From contig JAEOTY010000154.1 in the NCBI GenBank assembly GCA_016839625.1, positions 1-37,293 on the forward strand: a stretch of DNA of 37,293 nucleotides, written 5' to 3'. This stretch comes from Candidatus Hodarchaeota archaeon (GTDB lineage Archaea > Asgardarchaeota > Heimdallarchaeia > Hodarchaeales > Hodarchaeaceae). The notes under the pieces were generated by a model. The model saw only the letters and a list, made by a program, of their open reading frames with translations, was not told the DNA's origin and did no database searches. The position numbers and the translations under genes were made by a program. Shown here piece after piece: positions 1 to 7,774 of this stretch; position 1 is the stretch's first letter; each line of letters opens with the position of its first letter.

Positions 1-1120
1 TCCCTGTAGATAGTACAACCATATCCATTTCTTCTGTTGTGATACCTGGTGAGCCAGTGAAGTTTTCATATTTTAAAAGTAAATTATTGGTATCTGGATC
101 TTCTTGTATTTCGTAGATTTGAGAATTTACAAAGTGGATGTTAAACTCATCGATTGCACGTCTATAGAATTCTTCGAATCCTTTACCAAAAGCGCGAATA
201 TCTATGTATAGAATGTAAACCTCTACGTTAGGATCGTGTTCTTTCGCCATTATAGCTTCTTTCACTGCATACATACAACAAGCTGCGGAACAATAACTTC
301 TATCAATAGATAAATCACGAGACCCAACACACTGCAAGAACGCTATCTTTTTAGGATGTTTTCCATCTGATCGTCTTATTACTTCTCCTCCCGTTGGGCC
401 TGATGCACTGAGAAGCCTTTCGAACTGAAGAGTCGTGAAAACATTGGGGTATTCCCCAAAATGAAGTCTTTCGATTTTCTTTACATCATAAGGATCGAAC
501 CCAGTGGTTGTTATGACTGCTCCAATATTTATTTCACATTCCTCATCTTTCTGGTCAAAATCAATCGCCCCAGGACCACAGTTCTTCTTACAAACTCCAC
601 ATTTTCCATTTTGAAGAAACCTACAGGTCTCTGCATGAATATAAGCTACTTTTGGAACTGCTTGTGGGAAAGGAATAGAGATGTTTTTTCTACCAGCTCT
701 TTCTCTTCCCTTCTTATCTTTTTGTGTGAGACCCTCGTTAAAATCATCGTAAACCCACACAGGACATTTTTCTTCACAAACCCCACAACCAGTGCACTTA
801 GCTTCATCAACGTAACGGGCTTTTTTGAGATATTTCAGAGTAAAATTGCCAGCTGAACCAGAAAGATCAAGTGGATCACAATAAGATAATAGTTCAATAT
901 TTGGATGACGTTGAACATCAACTAGTTTTGGACCAAGGATGCACATTGCACAATCAAGGGTAGGAAATGTCTTATCAAGTTGTACCATTCTCCCACCAAT
1001 ACTTGGATTGCTCTCTACCATGTACACCTTAAATCCTTGATCTGCCAGATCCAGAGATGCTTGTATACCTGCAATACCTCCACCTATTACTGCTATTGAA
1101 CCGATTTTTTCATCTGACAT
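1..1120 (-). CDS. hdrA: HdrA-like heterodisulfide reductase subunit A, 3' end cut by window edge
   Basis: I translated this by hand because the ORF track omits it (no stop inside the window). It starts at the ATG complementary to 1118-1120 and runs off the left edge, giving about 373 residues of a family usually near 650 or longer. The N-terminus has a Rossmann FAD motif (IAVIGGGIAGIQASLDLA), followed by the HdrA-typical LDCAMCILGPKLVD stretch. A [4Fe-4S] motif CTGCGVCEEKCPV and a second cysteine cluster CGVCKKNCGPG come next, then CVGSRD and YCSAACCMYAVKEA, both characteristic of HdrA. In the family it is the flavin subunit that splits electrons between ferredoxin and the HdrBC partner. It lies 19 bp downstream of the HdrC-HdrB fusion gene, so the two are probably co-transcribed. 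Whether it bifurcates cannot be judged without the missing C-terminus. Confidence 0.93.
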   Translation of the reverse strand, partial: MSDEKIGSIAVIGGGIAGIQASLDLADQGFKVYMVESNPSIGGRMVQLDKTFPTLDCAMCILGPKLVDVQRHPNIELLSYCDPLDLSGSAGNFTLKYLKKARYVDEAKCTGCGVCEEKCPVWVYDDFNEGLTQKDKKGRERAGRKNISIPFPQAVPKVAYIHAETCRFLQNGKCGVCKKNCGPGAIDFDQKDEECEINIGAVITTTGFDPYDVKKIERLHFGEYPNVFTTLQFERLLSASGPTGGEVIRRSDGKHPKKIAFLQCVGSRDLSIDRSYCSAACCMYAVKEAIMAKEHDPNVEVYILYIDIRAFGKGFEEFYRRAIDEFNIHFVNSQIYEIQEDPDTNNLLLKYENFTGSPGITTEEMDMVVLSTG

Positions 1121-1139
1121 TCTTCTTACCTCTCAATCA

Positions 1140-2270
1140 TTACTTTTTAGTAGAAATTTCATCTACTAACATCCCCAATTCTTTTACTTGAAGCTTGTAA
1201 TCATGTTGGGGTTCTCTATCTTCTAAGACACAATTTAAATGAGCAAAGCATTTAGTACAGGCTACAGTAAGTATTCCCTCATTTCCAACAACCTGCTTTG
1301 CTTCTTCTAATTTCCGTAACATTACTGCACGTGACTGATCATCGCATCTAAGCCAAGCTGATACCCCACAGCAATTGGTATATTGCTTATTGAGGGGTAG
1401 TTCTTTTAATGTCGCACCTGTATTCTTCAGTACATTTCTTGGACTTTCATATTCTTTCATAAATCGACCAAGCCGACAGGGATCATGATAAGTTAATGTA
1501 ATGTTCTCTCCCTTGAAACCAAGTGCTTCTTGATGTTCCTCTATAAATTGTGAAATATGCTGAATTTTAATGCCTTCAAGATCGTATAATTCACTAAAAG
1601 TGTAAAAACATTCAGCACAAGAGGTAACAAGTGTTGTTATCTTTGATTCTTTGATCATCTTCGCATTGTATTGTTGGACTTTGTCAAAGGAGTCAAGATC
1701 ACCAGTCCAATATGCATCGTGTCCACAACATTTAAGCGAGATAACATTAGGCTTTATTCCCACTTTATTCATTAGATTTATTGCACTTTGCCCGATCGGA
1801 TGAAACTTAGTTTTTTGTAAATCCAAAAAGCGATCAAAAAGATCAATGCATCCTGGAAAGTATGCGATGCTAGAATTCGGATCAATTTCGCCTTCATAAT
1901 CAAACTCCATTCCCTTTTCTGTCATTTCTGCCATGAAAATTTGCAGGAGATTGAAAACATTATGATGTGCGTAACTTGTTTCATCGATTATTGTGTTTGC
2001 GCGTGATAACCGTATAAATTCAGGAATGTTAACCTCTTGAGGACAGACCTCGTAACATTTTGCGCAGGTTAAGCACATTGTAAGCTCATCATCACTTAGT
2101 GATTTTCCTAATTGTGCATTATGTATGAACTTACGCGGATTGAACTTAGAAACCCTCCGTAAGGGACATACACTAGTACAATTCCCACATTGATAACACG
2201 ATTTGATTATTGATTCAATACTAGAAGACAACGTGTCCATATCAAGAAAGTGGGATTCTGTATTAATCAT
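1140..2270 (-). CDS. HdrC-HdrB fusion (HdrD-like Fe-S oxidoreductase with two CCG domains)
   Basis: This 376-aa soluble protein has an HdrC-like N-terminus with two [4Fe-4S] motifs (CYQCGNCTSVCP and CLTCAKCYEVCP). Two HdrB-type cysteine-rich CCG domains follow. The first contains YFPGC, CCGHDAYWTGD and SCAECF. The second contains YHDPCRLGRF, NCCGVSAWLRC and CTKCF. In HdrB/HdrD such domains hold the noncubane cluster that cleaves disulfides such as CoM-S-S-CoB. There are no membrane segments, so it is an HdrCB fusion that would work with the adjacent HdrA in the cytosol. The physiological disulfide is unknown, and nothing in this window indicates methanogenesis. The start is supported by AAGGAG ten bases before the ATG. 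A short ORF ends one base before that ATG. Confidence 0.9.
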   Translation of the reverse strand: MINTESHFLDMDTLSSSIESIIKSCYQCGNCTSVCPLRRVSKFNPRKFIHNAQLGKSLSDDELTMCLTCAKCYEVCPQEVNIPEFIRLSRANTIIDETSYAHHNVFNLLQIFMAEMTEKGMEFDYEGEIDPNSSIAYFPGCIDLFDRFLDLQKTKFHPIGQSAINLMNKVGIKPNVISLKCCGHDAYWTGDLDSFDKVQQYNAKMIKESKITTLVTSCAECFYTFSELYDLEGIKIQHISQFIEEHQEALGFKGENITLTYHDPCRLGRFMKEYESPRNVLKNTGATLKELPLNKQYTNCCGVSAWLRCDDQSRAVMLRKLEEAKQVVGNEGILTVACTKCFAHLNCVLEDREPQHDYKLQVKELGMLVDEISTKK

Positions 2271-2271
2271 T

Positions 2272-2382
2272 TCAAAAATTCTCCTTGAAGATATTGAAAC
2301 ACTTTATTTTTTGTACAAGTAGGTTTAGCAACAAGACAGGAATATATGGATTAGCCATATTAAATTCAACGATTTTACCCAT
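2272..2382 (-). CDS. Possible 36-aa leader ORF of the hdr operon
   Basis: A short ORF (MGKIVEFNMANPYIPVL...) starts with ATG at 2382 and ends in TGA at 2272, one base before the ATG of the HdrCB gene. GAGGT lies eight bases upstream of its start, and a TATA-like element lies 60-70 bases upstream. Its last codons contain the AAGGAG that would serve the HdrCB start, so translational coupling is plausible. The middle is hydrophobic (YIPVLLLNLLV). I recognise no family. It may be a regulatory leader, a real small protein, or simply transcribed leader sequence. Confidence 0.35.
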   Translation of the reverse strand: MGKIVEFNMANPYIPVLLLNLLVQKIKCFNIFKENF

Positions 2383-2393
2383 GGTTGCTAACC
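2322..2393. repeat. Nested inverted repeats in the hdr leader
   Basis: GGTTTAGCAAC (2322-2332) pairs with GTTGCTAACC (2384-2393) apart from one extra T. Inside that pair, ATATGG (2344-2349) and CCATAT (2355-2360) form a second short stem. On the minus strand this would be a two-level hairpin that includes the start of the 36-aa ORF. It could control translation or bind a regulator. The arms are short and chance is possible. Confidence 0.35.
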
Positions 2394-2440
2394 TCATGAT
2401 AACCACACATGTTGTAAGGCATTATGGTGGATAGAAATGG

Positions 2441-2452
2441 TTTTATAGTACC
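2441..2452 (-). promoter_or_regulatory. TATA box for the hdr operon
   Basis: Read on the minus strand this is TACTATAAAA preceded by a G/A-rich stretch. Archaeal start sites usually lie about 25 bases downstream, which would place this one near 2418. That gives a leader of about 35 bases before the 36-aa ORF and about 150 before HdrCB. Confidence 0.5.
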
Positions 2453-2779
2453 TCGGGGCTTGAGAAAAGTATTTTGTATTTCTATTTTAATCTTTCTTGT
2501 AATCAGCGACATTTTTTTCATTTACTATTGTTAAAAAAATTTTTCCGAAGAATATTTCCATTATAATCACTTTCTAATTATTTTATCATGATTAAACAAA
2601 AGCTCGGGTATTTTTCGAATCTTTAATTCTTGAGAATTTAGGAATTAGATATTCCCGTAAGCCACAGTAAAGAGTCTTATATTGGTAATATGCACATGTT
2701 TGAATTTTACGTATTAAATATTCTGCGTTTGTTTTGTACTTTTCTCATTATCAGGTTTTAATGGGTTATTAATCCAAAA
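2453..2779. other. AT-rich intergenic stretch between the hdr operon and gcvH
   Basis: About 330 bases of A/T-rich DNA with long T and A runs lie between the divergent hdr and gcvH promoters. I found no ORF with a ribosome binding site, no tRNA-like fold and no strong palindrome. It probably holds only upstream promoter sequence. Confidence 0.5.
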
Positions 2780-2788
2780 AAATTTATA
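2780..2788 (+). promoter_or_regulatory. TATA box upstream of gcvH
   Basis: AAATTTATA follows TCCAAAA, a plausible BRE-like stretch. A start site would fall near 2810, leaving about 110 bases of leader before the preferred gcvH start at 2918. Confidence 0.45.
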
Positions 2789-2917
2789 ACATCAAGAAAG
2801 AACACCAAAGGAGATATTTCTTATCGCCAGTTAATAAGCAAAGATATAAAAAATGAATAAGTGAAATCGCTTGATGGTTACTCACATATCACGAATACGG
2901 TATTGGAGTTATTTAAG

Positions 2918-3313
2918 ATGTCCTATGAATTAGATAGTAATGCTAAATATTATAAAGAACATGACTGGATCAGAGTAGAAGAAGACGGTACTTGTTTAAT
3001 TGGAATTACTGATTACGCCCAAAAGGCGCTTAAAGACGTGGTCTTTGTAGAACTTCCAGAAGTTGGTGATACTGTTTCTCTTGGAGAAGTGTATGGTTCT
3101 GTAGAGAGTGTGAAAGCGGTTTCTGATGTATACAGCCCTATTTCTGGAGAGATCGCTGAGGTTAATGAGGAAGTGGTAGATTCTCCTGAGATGCTTAATG
3201 AAGATCCATATGGTGCATGGTTACTTCGGATCAAACCATCCAATCTTGAAGAAGAATTAGCAAAGCTTATGAGCCCCGAAGAATACGATGACCTTTGTAC
3301 CCAAGAAGGATAA
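2918..3313 (+). CDS. gcvH: Glycine cleavage system H protein (lipoyl carrier)
   Basis: The product is 131 aa, the usual GcvH length. It has the expected N-terminal KYYKEHDWIRVE segment, and the lipoyl-lysine motif is SVESVKAVSD. GcvH carries the aminomethyl group of glycine on lipoate between the P, T and L proteins, feeding methylene-tetrahydrofolate. The ORF track starts at a GTG at 2861. I prefer the ATG at 2918 because GGAG lies nine bases before it and because the extra 19 residues match nothing typical of the family. No gcvT, gcvP or lipoate genes are in the window. Isolated GcvH copies next to Hdr genes also occur in lipoate-linked sulfur oxidation (sHdr) systems, so its partner here is uncertain. 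Confidence 0.92.
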   Translation: MSYELDSNAKYYKEHDWIRVEEDGTCLIGITDYAQKALKDVVFVELPEVGDTVSLGEVYGSVESVKAVSDVYSPISGEIAEVNEEVVDSPEMLNEDPYGAWLLRIKPSNLEEELAKLMSPEEYDDLCTQEG

Positions 3314-3330
3314 TTTCCTTCTTATCTATC

Positions 3331-3350
3331 TTCTTATTTTTTTTGTTCTG
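3331..3350 (+). terminator. T-run terminator after gcvH
   Basis: A T8 run within TTATTTTTTTTG starts about 20 bases after the gcvH stop, within a pyrimidine-rich stretch. This is the usual archaeal intrinsic terminator form and needs no hairpin. The converging gene ends right after it. Confidence 0.5.
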
Positions 3351-3352
3351 AA

Positions 3353-5485
3353 CTAGCTCATTGCTTCGAGTACTAATTCTATTAGATCCTTTACTTCAAC
3401 ATCCTCTTCTAATTGTTGGGTTTTTGTTGCATCGGTTAACATACTTGTACAGAAGGGGCAAGCTGCGATCAAAACCTTCTGTTTAGGTTTATCCTCGTTT
3501 TCATCTTCAGAAAGTAAATCCAAGGTTCTTTTAGCTTCTAATACCCTACGTTCAGAGATGCGAGTAGTCACCCATTCAGGAGTCTCACGAAACATACCAC
3601 CCCCGCCTCCACCGCAGCAGTAACTGAATTGGCCATGATTTGGCATCTCTTTCATTCTCACACCTGGAAGGAGCTCTATTATCTTTCGAGGGGCATCATA
3701 AACGTCATTATATCTGCCAAGGTAGCAGGGGTCATGATAAGTGACCTCATAATTCAAATCTTTAGTGAATTCAATTTTCCCCTCTTCAATAAGCTCAACC
3801 AATAACTCAGTGTAATGCACAACATCAAATTCCCCTCCATACTCAGGGTACTCGTTCTTAATAGCATTAAAAGCATGAGGTGAGGATGTAACAATTCTCT
3901 TAACATTATTTTTCTTAAACATCTTGATATTATCTTCAGCAAGCATCTGGAATAAGGCTTCTTCACCTAATCGCCTCATTTCGTTACCATCGTTCTTTTC
4001 GGCATCACCAAGCGTTCCAAAATCAATTCCAGCCTTTGTAAATACCTCATAAGTTGCCCGAGCAACTTTCTGGTTTCTAGGATCATATGCGAGTGTATCG
4101 CCAGGAAGCCATAACAGTTTTGATTCTGATTCTTTTATACTCGGTAATATCCCCTCCTTCAACCATTTCACGCGGTCTCGCTTAGGTTGATCCCAGATGT
4201 TACCATAGTTATAGGCACTTTCGAGCATTGTTGTGAAAGTTCCTGGTATTTCACCTTCTTCAATCAAATTGGCTCGCATACCTACAATCATATCAATATG
4301 TCCAATAAGATGAGGACAGGCGTTTACACAAGCGTAGCAGGTGACACAAGCCCACAAGACATCTCCAGTAATCCCCGATTCTTCACCGATAATAGGGACG
4401 TTCTTTTTGGAATTTATTAAACCATATTGCTTCCTACCCCAATTTTTCACGTCTTGAACAACTTTGAGAGGGGAAAGTGGTTCACCTGTATCTTGGGCAG
4501 GACAATAATTATGACAAAAATGACACTTCATACATGCTGATGTTTCAAATAACTGGTAGAATGTGAAATCTTCTATCGATTTGATACCTTCAGGGTCGAA
4601 TCGTAACTGACCTGCTGGTGATTTTATATCTGTAAGAACGATATTTCCAAGACCCACCCCAATATGGAAAAATTTCCCGTAAGCTATGTAAGATGCGCCA
4701 ATGAATGCCACACCTAAGTGGGAAAGATAGAAAAAAAGGTGTAAGGCAAAAATTTGCCCATTAGTCAGTGAAAGGGTTTGGAGGATTAATGCCAGAGGAT
4801 ATCCAATGAATGAAAAGACCTCAAAACTAATTTCAGCTTGGTTAACCAAACCATATCCAATACGGAGGGCTTCTACGAAGAATCCAGAGATACTAATCCA
4901 AAATAGCATTAATAACAGAAGAAGATCCTCATAACCTGCTCGAGCATAATAATCACGATCCATTAAGTAACGTCTCATTAATGCCAACGTGGTGCCTAAG
5001 AATAAAAGTAATCCAGCTATATCAGCAAAAAGAGAATGAGCAATGTATAGGGGGCCGACTAGAAGTTCCTCGTGTAAAAACCATTCATGAATTGTTGAAA
5101 TAATGGTAGCAATTGCAGCACCAAGGAAACCAAGCATAATCATTGAATGAGCTATGAAACTAAACCACTGCCTGGATTCACGTCTCGTGATACCAGTTCC
5201 AATGCCATAATAGATTCTTTTAGGGAGAGAACGTGAGAAAATATTCTTAAAAACCTTTAATATCAGGCCTAGAAAAAAAAGAATGAATTTTTGGTCTTCT
5301 GTATCATATTTTCCATGAAACCAAACACGCATTCCACGATAAATCCCAATTAGGACTATTAGAACAGCGATCATTGCACTAATATAAATCAAAAAGCCAA
5401 GTTGATGTCCATATAATTCTAAGTGACGAGGCCAATAAGCCTCTCTACCAGGTTCCTGCAATATAGAAAGAATTGTTTGAATCAT
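3353..5485 (-). CDS. Membrane ETF:quinone-type Fe-S oxidoreductase (EMO/FadF-like)
   Basis: This is a fusion of about 710 aa. The first 280 residues contain about six membrane helices of the NarI/HdrE heme b type, with histidines in helix positions such as IAHSMIM, IAHSLF and YLSHLG. Two [4Fe-4S] motifs follow (CMKCHFCHNYCP near 325 and CVTCYACVNACP near 385). An HdrD-like C-terminus has YHDPCYLGRY, YCCGGGGGGMF and ACPFCTSML. Proteins of this layout (FadF in Bacillus, EMO in Geobacter) pass electrons from EtfAB to menaquinone, and etfAB lie directly upstream on the same strand. The first CCG-type region reads EKNDGNEMRR where relatives usually have cysteine, so one cluster may be altered. I prefer the ATG at 5485, which has GGTGA five bases before it, over the track's GTG at 5509. 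Confidence 0.88.
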   Translation of the reverse strand: MIQTILSILQEPGREAYWPRHLELYGHQLGFLIYISAMIAVLIVLIGIYRGMRVWFHGKYDTEDQKFILFFLGLILKVFKNIFSRSLPKRIYYGIGTGITRRESRQWFSFIAHSMIMLGFLGAAIATIISTIHEWFLHEELLVGPLYIAHSLFADIAGLLLFLGTTLALMRRYLMDRDYYARAGYEDLLLLLMLFWISISGFFVEALRIGYGLVNQAEISFEVFSFIGYPLALILQTLSLTNGQIFALHLFFYLSHLGVAFIGASYIAYGKFFHIGVGLGNIVLTDIKSPAGQLRFDPEGIKSIEDFTFYQLFETSACMKCHFCHNYCPAQDTGEPLSPLKVVQDVKNWGRKQYGLINSKKNVPIIGEESGITGDVLWACVTCYACVNACPHLIGHIDMIVGMRANLIEEGEIPGTFTTMLESAYNYGNIWDQPKRDRVKWLKEGILPSIKESESKLLWLPGDTLAYDPRNQKVARATYEVFTKAGIDFGTLGDAEKNDGNEMRRLGEEALFQMLAEDNIKMFKKNNVKRIVTSSPHAFNAIKNEYPEYGGEFDVVHYTELLVELIEEGKIEFTKDLNYEVTYHDPCYLGRYNDVYDAPRKIIELLPGVRMKEMPNHGQFSYCCGGGGGGMFRETPEWVTTRISERRVLEAKRTLDLLSEDENEDKPKQKVLIAACPFCTSMLTDATKTQQLEEDVEVKDLIELVLEAMS

Positions 5486-5611
5486 AAAGTTCACCGATAC
5501 CGAATTCACTAACTTTTCTGCAATATTTTCCTTATTCTACGGCAAAAGCGTTTAGAAATATTGTTTTAGCTAATTCTAAGCCAGATTTGTATGCGAAGCG
5601 ACTGATAAACT

Positions 5612-5742
5612 CAGGCCGCTCCTCTTAGGAAATTGACATTTGCTATCTTAATTTCTTATATGAAGGTGTCGTGTTCATAATACAACTGAAAGATGAATAC
5701 CTATTTCCAAACAGAGCAATAATACACATTCAGAGGAGCCTG
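5612..5742. repeat. Long-range inverted repeat in the etfA-EMO gap
   Basis: CAGGCCGCTCCTCT (5612-5625) pairs with AGAGGAGCCTG (5732-5742) with a 3-base bulge, across about 106 bases. Both arms are GC-rich in otherwise AT-rich DNA. The gap of roughly 300 bases between etfA and the EMO gene holds no ORF that I trust and no tRNA. The repeat could close a small structured RNA or mark an operator pair, or it could be chance. Confidence 0.3.
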
Positions 5743-5786
5743 GTATGAGCTAGAGAAAAAAAGAGAATTTTAATCTGAAATAGAGA

Positions 5787-6752
5787 TTAAACTTTCTTTA
5801 ACAGTTCGGGGAGCACTTCGTGAAGATCAGCAATAATTGCGTAATGAGCTACATCTAGAATCGGAGCTTCCTCATCCGTATTAACAGCAATTATCGTTTT
5901 GGAGTTACGCATCCCAACTAAATGTTGAATAGCTCCTGAAATTCCACACGCTATGTAGAAATCTGGTGTAATAGTTTTTCCTGTTTGACCGACTTCATGA
6001 TCGTATGGTACCCAATCAGCATCAACTGCTGCCCGACTAGCACCTACTTCGCCACCTAATTCCTTAGCTGCATCAATGATGATTGAATATTTTTCTTTGC
6101 CACCCACACCACGACCACCTGCAACTACTAGCTTAGCTTTTGTAATATCAACAGAAACTTTCGCAATCTTCTCCTCAACAAAAGCTTCACGCTTATCACT
6201 ATCACTGATGGATGGAGCAAAATCAGCAATTTCTCCAGATAACGATTCATCTTTTTCAACTTCTGGATTGTTTCCACTCAAAATGGTCACAAAATTCAAT
6301 TGGTGTTTAGTAGCTGACAGTGTTCCTAACAATTTTTCTTCAAAGAGCGGATGTATCCCTACCAAATTGTCTCCTTCAACTGTGATGTCCTTTACAGAAG
6401 CAAACATTGCGGAGCCGAATCGTGCTGCCAAGCGAGGTATTACTTCTTGACCGTAAAGACTAGCGCCAGCTATGACAACAGATGGGTTAACTTCATTAAT
6501 CAATGCTTCTAAAGTGCGAGTATGATGAAGAATGTTTATTCCTGCGAATTGAGCATCATCAATTTTGTGTACCTTCTTTATTCCATATTTAGTGGCCTCC
6601 AGAGCCAACTCGGAAATATCCTGACCCAAAATGACTCCTTCAACTTCTTTTCCTAAATTTTCGCTCAATTTTTGTGCAGCAGTTAAACATTCCTTTGTAA
6701 TCCCCATTATCTTACCTTTTGCAATCTCTATAACTACAAGTATGTTAGTCAT
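5787..6752 (-). CDS. etfA: Electron transfer flavoprotein alpha subunit
   Basis: The 321-aa length is normal for EtfA. The N-terminal half is the ETF adenine-nucleotide-type domain. The C-terminal FAD domain is clear: VVAGGRGVGGKE, then GASRAAVDADWVPYDHEVGQ, GKTITPDFYIACGISGAIQH and AVNTDEEAPI. EtfAB takes electrons from acyl-CoA and other dehydrogenases. The gene starts 13 bases after etfB, with GAGGTGA upstream of its ATG, so the two are one transcript. The nearby membrane Fe-S oxidoreductase is the likely acceptor. I cannot tell from motifs alone whether this ETF is bifurcating. Confidence 0.96.
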   Translation of the reverse strand: MTNILVVIEIAKGKIMGITKECLTAAQKLSENLGKEVEGVILGQDISELALEATKYGIKKVHKIDDAQFAGINILHHTRTLEALINEVNPSVVIAGASLYGQEVIPRLAARFGSAMFASVKDITVEGDNLVGIHPLFEEKLLGTLSATKHQLNFVTILSGNNPEVEKDESLSGEIADFAPSISDSDKREAFVEEKIAKVSVDITKAKLVVAGGRGVGGKEKYSIIIDAAKELGGEVGASRAAVDADWVPYDHEVGQTGKTITPDFYIACGISGAIQHLVGMRNSKTIIAVNTDEEAPILDVAHYAIIADLHEVLPELLKKV

Positions 6753-6765
6753 TCTTCTTCACCTC

Positions 6766-7566
6766 TCATTTAAAGGCTCCTAAGTTCAAACCTTTATCTT
6801 TCAGAGTAGCAAGTAACTGATCAACCAAAGTTGATGTATCCTCATCCTTGAAAACCACACACTCTTCAGTACGTGGTGGAGGAGCTTCCATCTTGATAAA
6901 GCTGACATTAGTGTCAAGAGAACCCGCTTCCAACTCACTAATTTTCCAAACAGGAACTTTTGTTCTACTAGCTTTCATAATTCGACGCACACTTGTATAA
7001 CGGGGTTCTTCAAAATCACCACTCGAAGCAATACTTAGTACTGCGGGTAATTGAAGTTCTACTGTTCTGGTTCCTCCCTCAATGACTTTATCGACTTTGA
7101 TCTTATCACCGTCAAATTTAATCCTTTCAACCCACGAGGCAGTGGGAAGGTCAAGAAACTCAGACACGATTGGGGCCATTGTAGCAGTACCAAAATCATA
7201 ACTTTGCATTCCAAAAAGAACTAAATCATAAGTTCCTATCTTTTTAACCGCCGCAGATAAAATTTTGGCAACTCCAAAAAAATTTGTCACCCGCGCTTCT
7301 GAATTCTCAATTCGAATAGCGTCGTTGCAACCCATCGCAATTGCTTCCTTAACAACCTTATCGGCCATATCAGAGCCTAAACAAACTGCTGTGACTTTAC
7401 TTTCGCCTTTCTCTTCAACAATCTTTAGAGCTGCCTCAATGGCATGCTTATCATAATTGTTCGTCATGACATCAGCTTTGTCATCACGATCCCCTGGGAA
7501 GGTTTCTTCAGGGGAAAGAGGAGCATTTCGATCTATTGTTGCTTTAACAAATACTATAATGTTCAT
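6766..7566 (-). CDS. etfB: Electron transfer flavoprotein beta subunit
   Basis: The 266-aa product has the EtfB pattern: MNIIVFVKATIDRNAPL at the start, NNYDKHAIEAALKI, then VTAVCLGSDMADKVVKEAIAMG. A later segment, GTATMAPIVSEFLDLPTASW, also fits the family, as does VEGGTRTVELQLPAVLSI. It is the first gene of the etfBA pair and forms the heterodimer that holds AMP or a second flavin. The ATG is preceded by AAGGATG. It diverges from the MobA-like gene across 208 bases, so the two promoters share that gap. Confidence 0.96.
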   Translation of the reverse strand: MNIIVFVKATIDRNAPLSPEETFPGDRDDKADVMTNNYDKHAIEAALKIVEEKGESKVTAVCLGSDMADKVVKEAIAMGCNDAIRIENSEARVTNFFGVAKILSAAVKKIGTYDLVLFGMQSYDFGTATMAPIVSEFLDLPTASWVERIKFDGDKIKVDKVIEGGTRTVELQLPAVLSIASSGDFEEPRYTSVRRIMKASRTKVPVWKISELEAGSLDTNVSFIKMEAPPPRTEECVVFKDEDTSTLVDQLLATLKDKGLNLGAFK

Positions 7567-7716
7567 ATCAGCATTACATCCTTAGTATTATCTTTTCGTT
7601 GAGCTCATGCTAATGTATCCTGAGCAATAATTATGTTCTGTATCTCCTATGTTGATTGATTGGGAAGAGATACTAAACTGATTCAGCAAAATATTAGTAT
7701 ATAATCGCTTTTCTTG

Positions 7717-7726
7717 TATATATAAA
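7717..7726 (+). promoter_or_regulatory. TATA box for the mobA-like/hypF unit
   Basis: TATATATAAA lies about 50-58 bases before the ATG of the MobA-like gene. A start about 25 bases downstream would give a leader near 25 bases. It is the clearest TATA in the etfB-mobA divergent gap. Confidence 0.55.
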
Positions 7727-7774
7727 AAATATTAATTAATTACAATTTAGGTATACCTAGCAGAGAGAAACTCA

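Noticed and set aside
461-856. Plus-strand 131-aa ORF
   Set aside because: It is a shadow of hdrA on the other strand, which is clear by cysteine motifs.
2861-2917. GTG start for gcvH as in the ORF track
   Set aside because: The ATG at 2918 has a better ribosome site and gives the normal family length.
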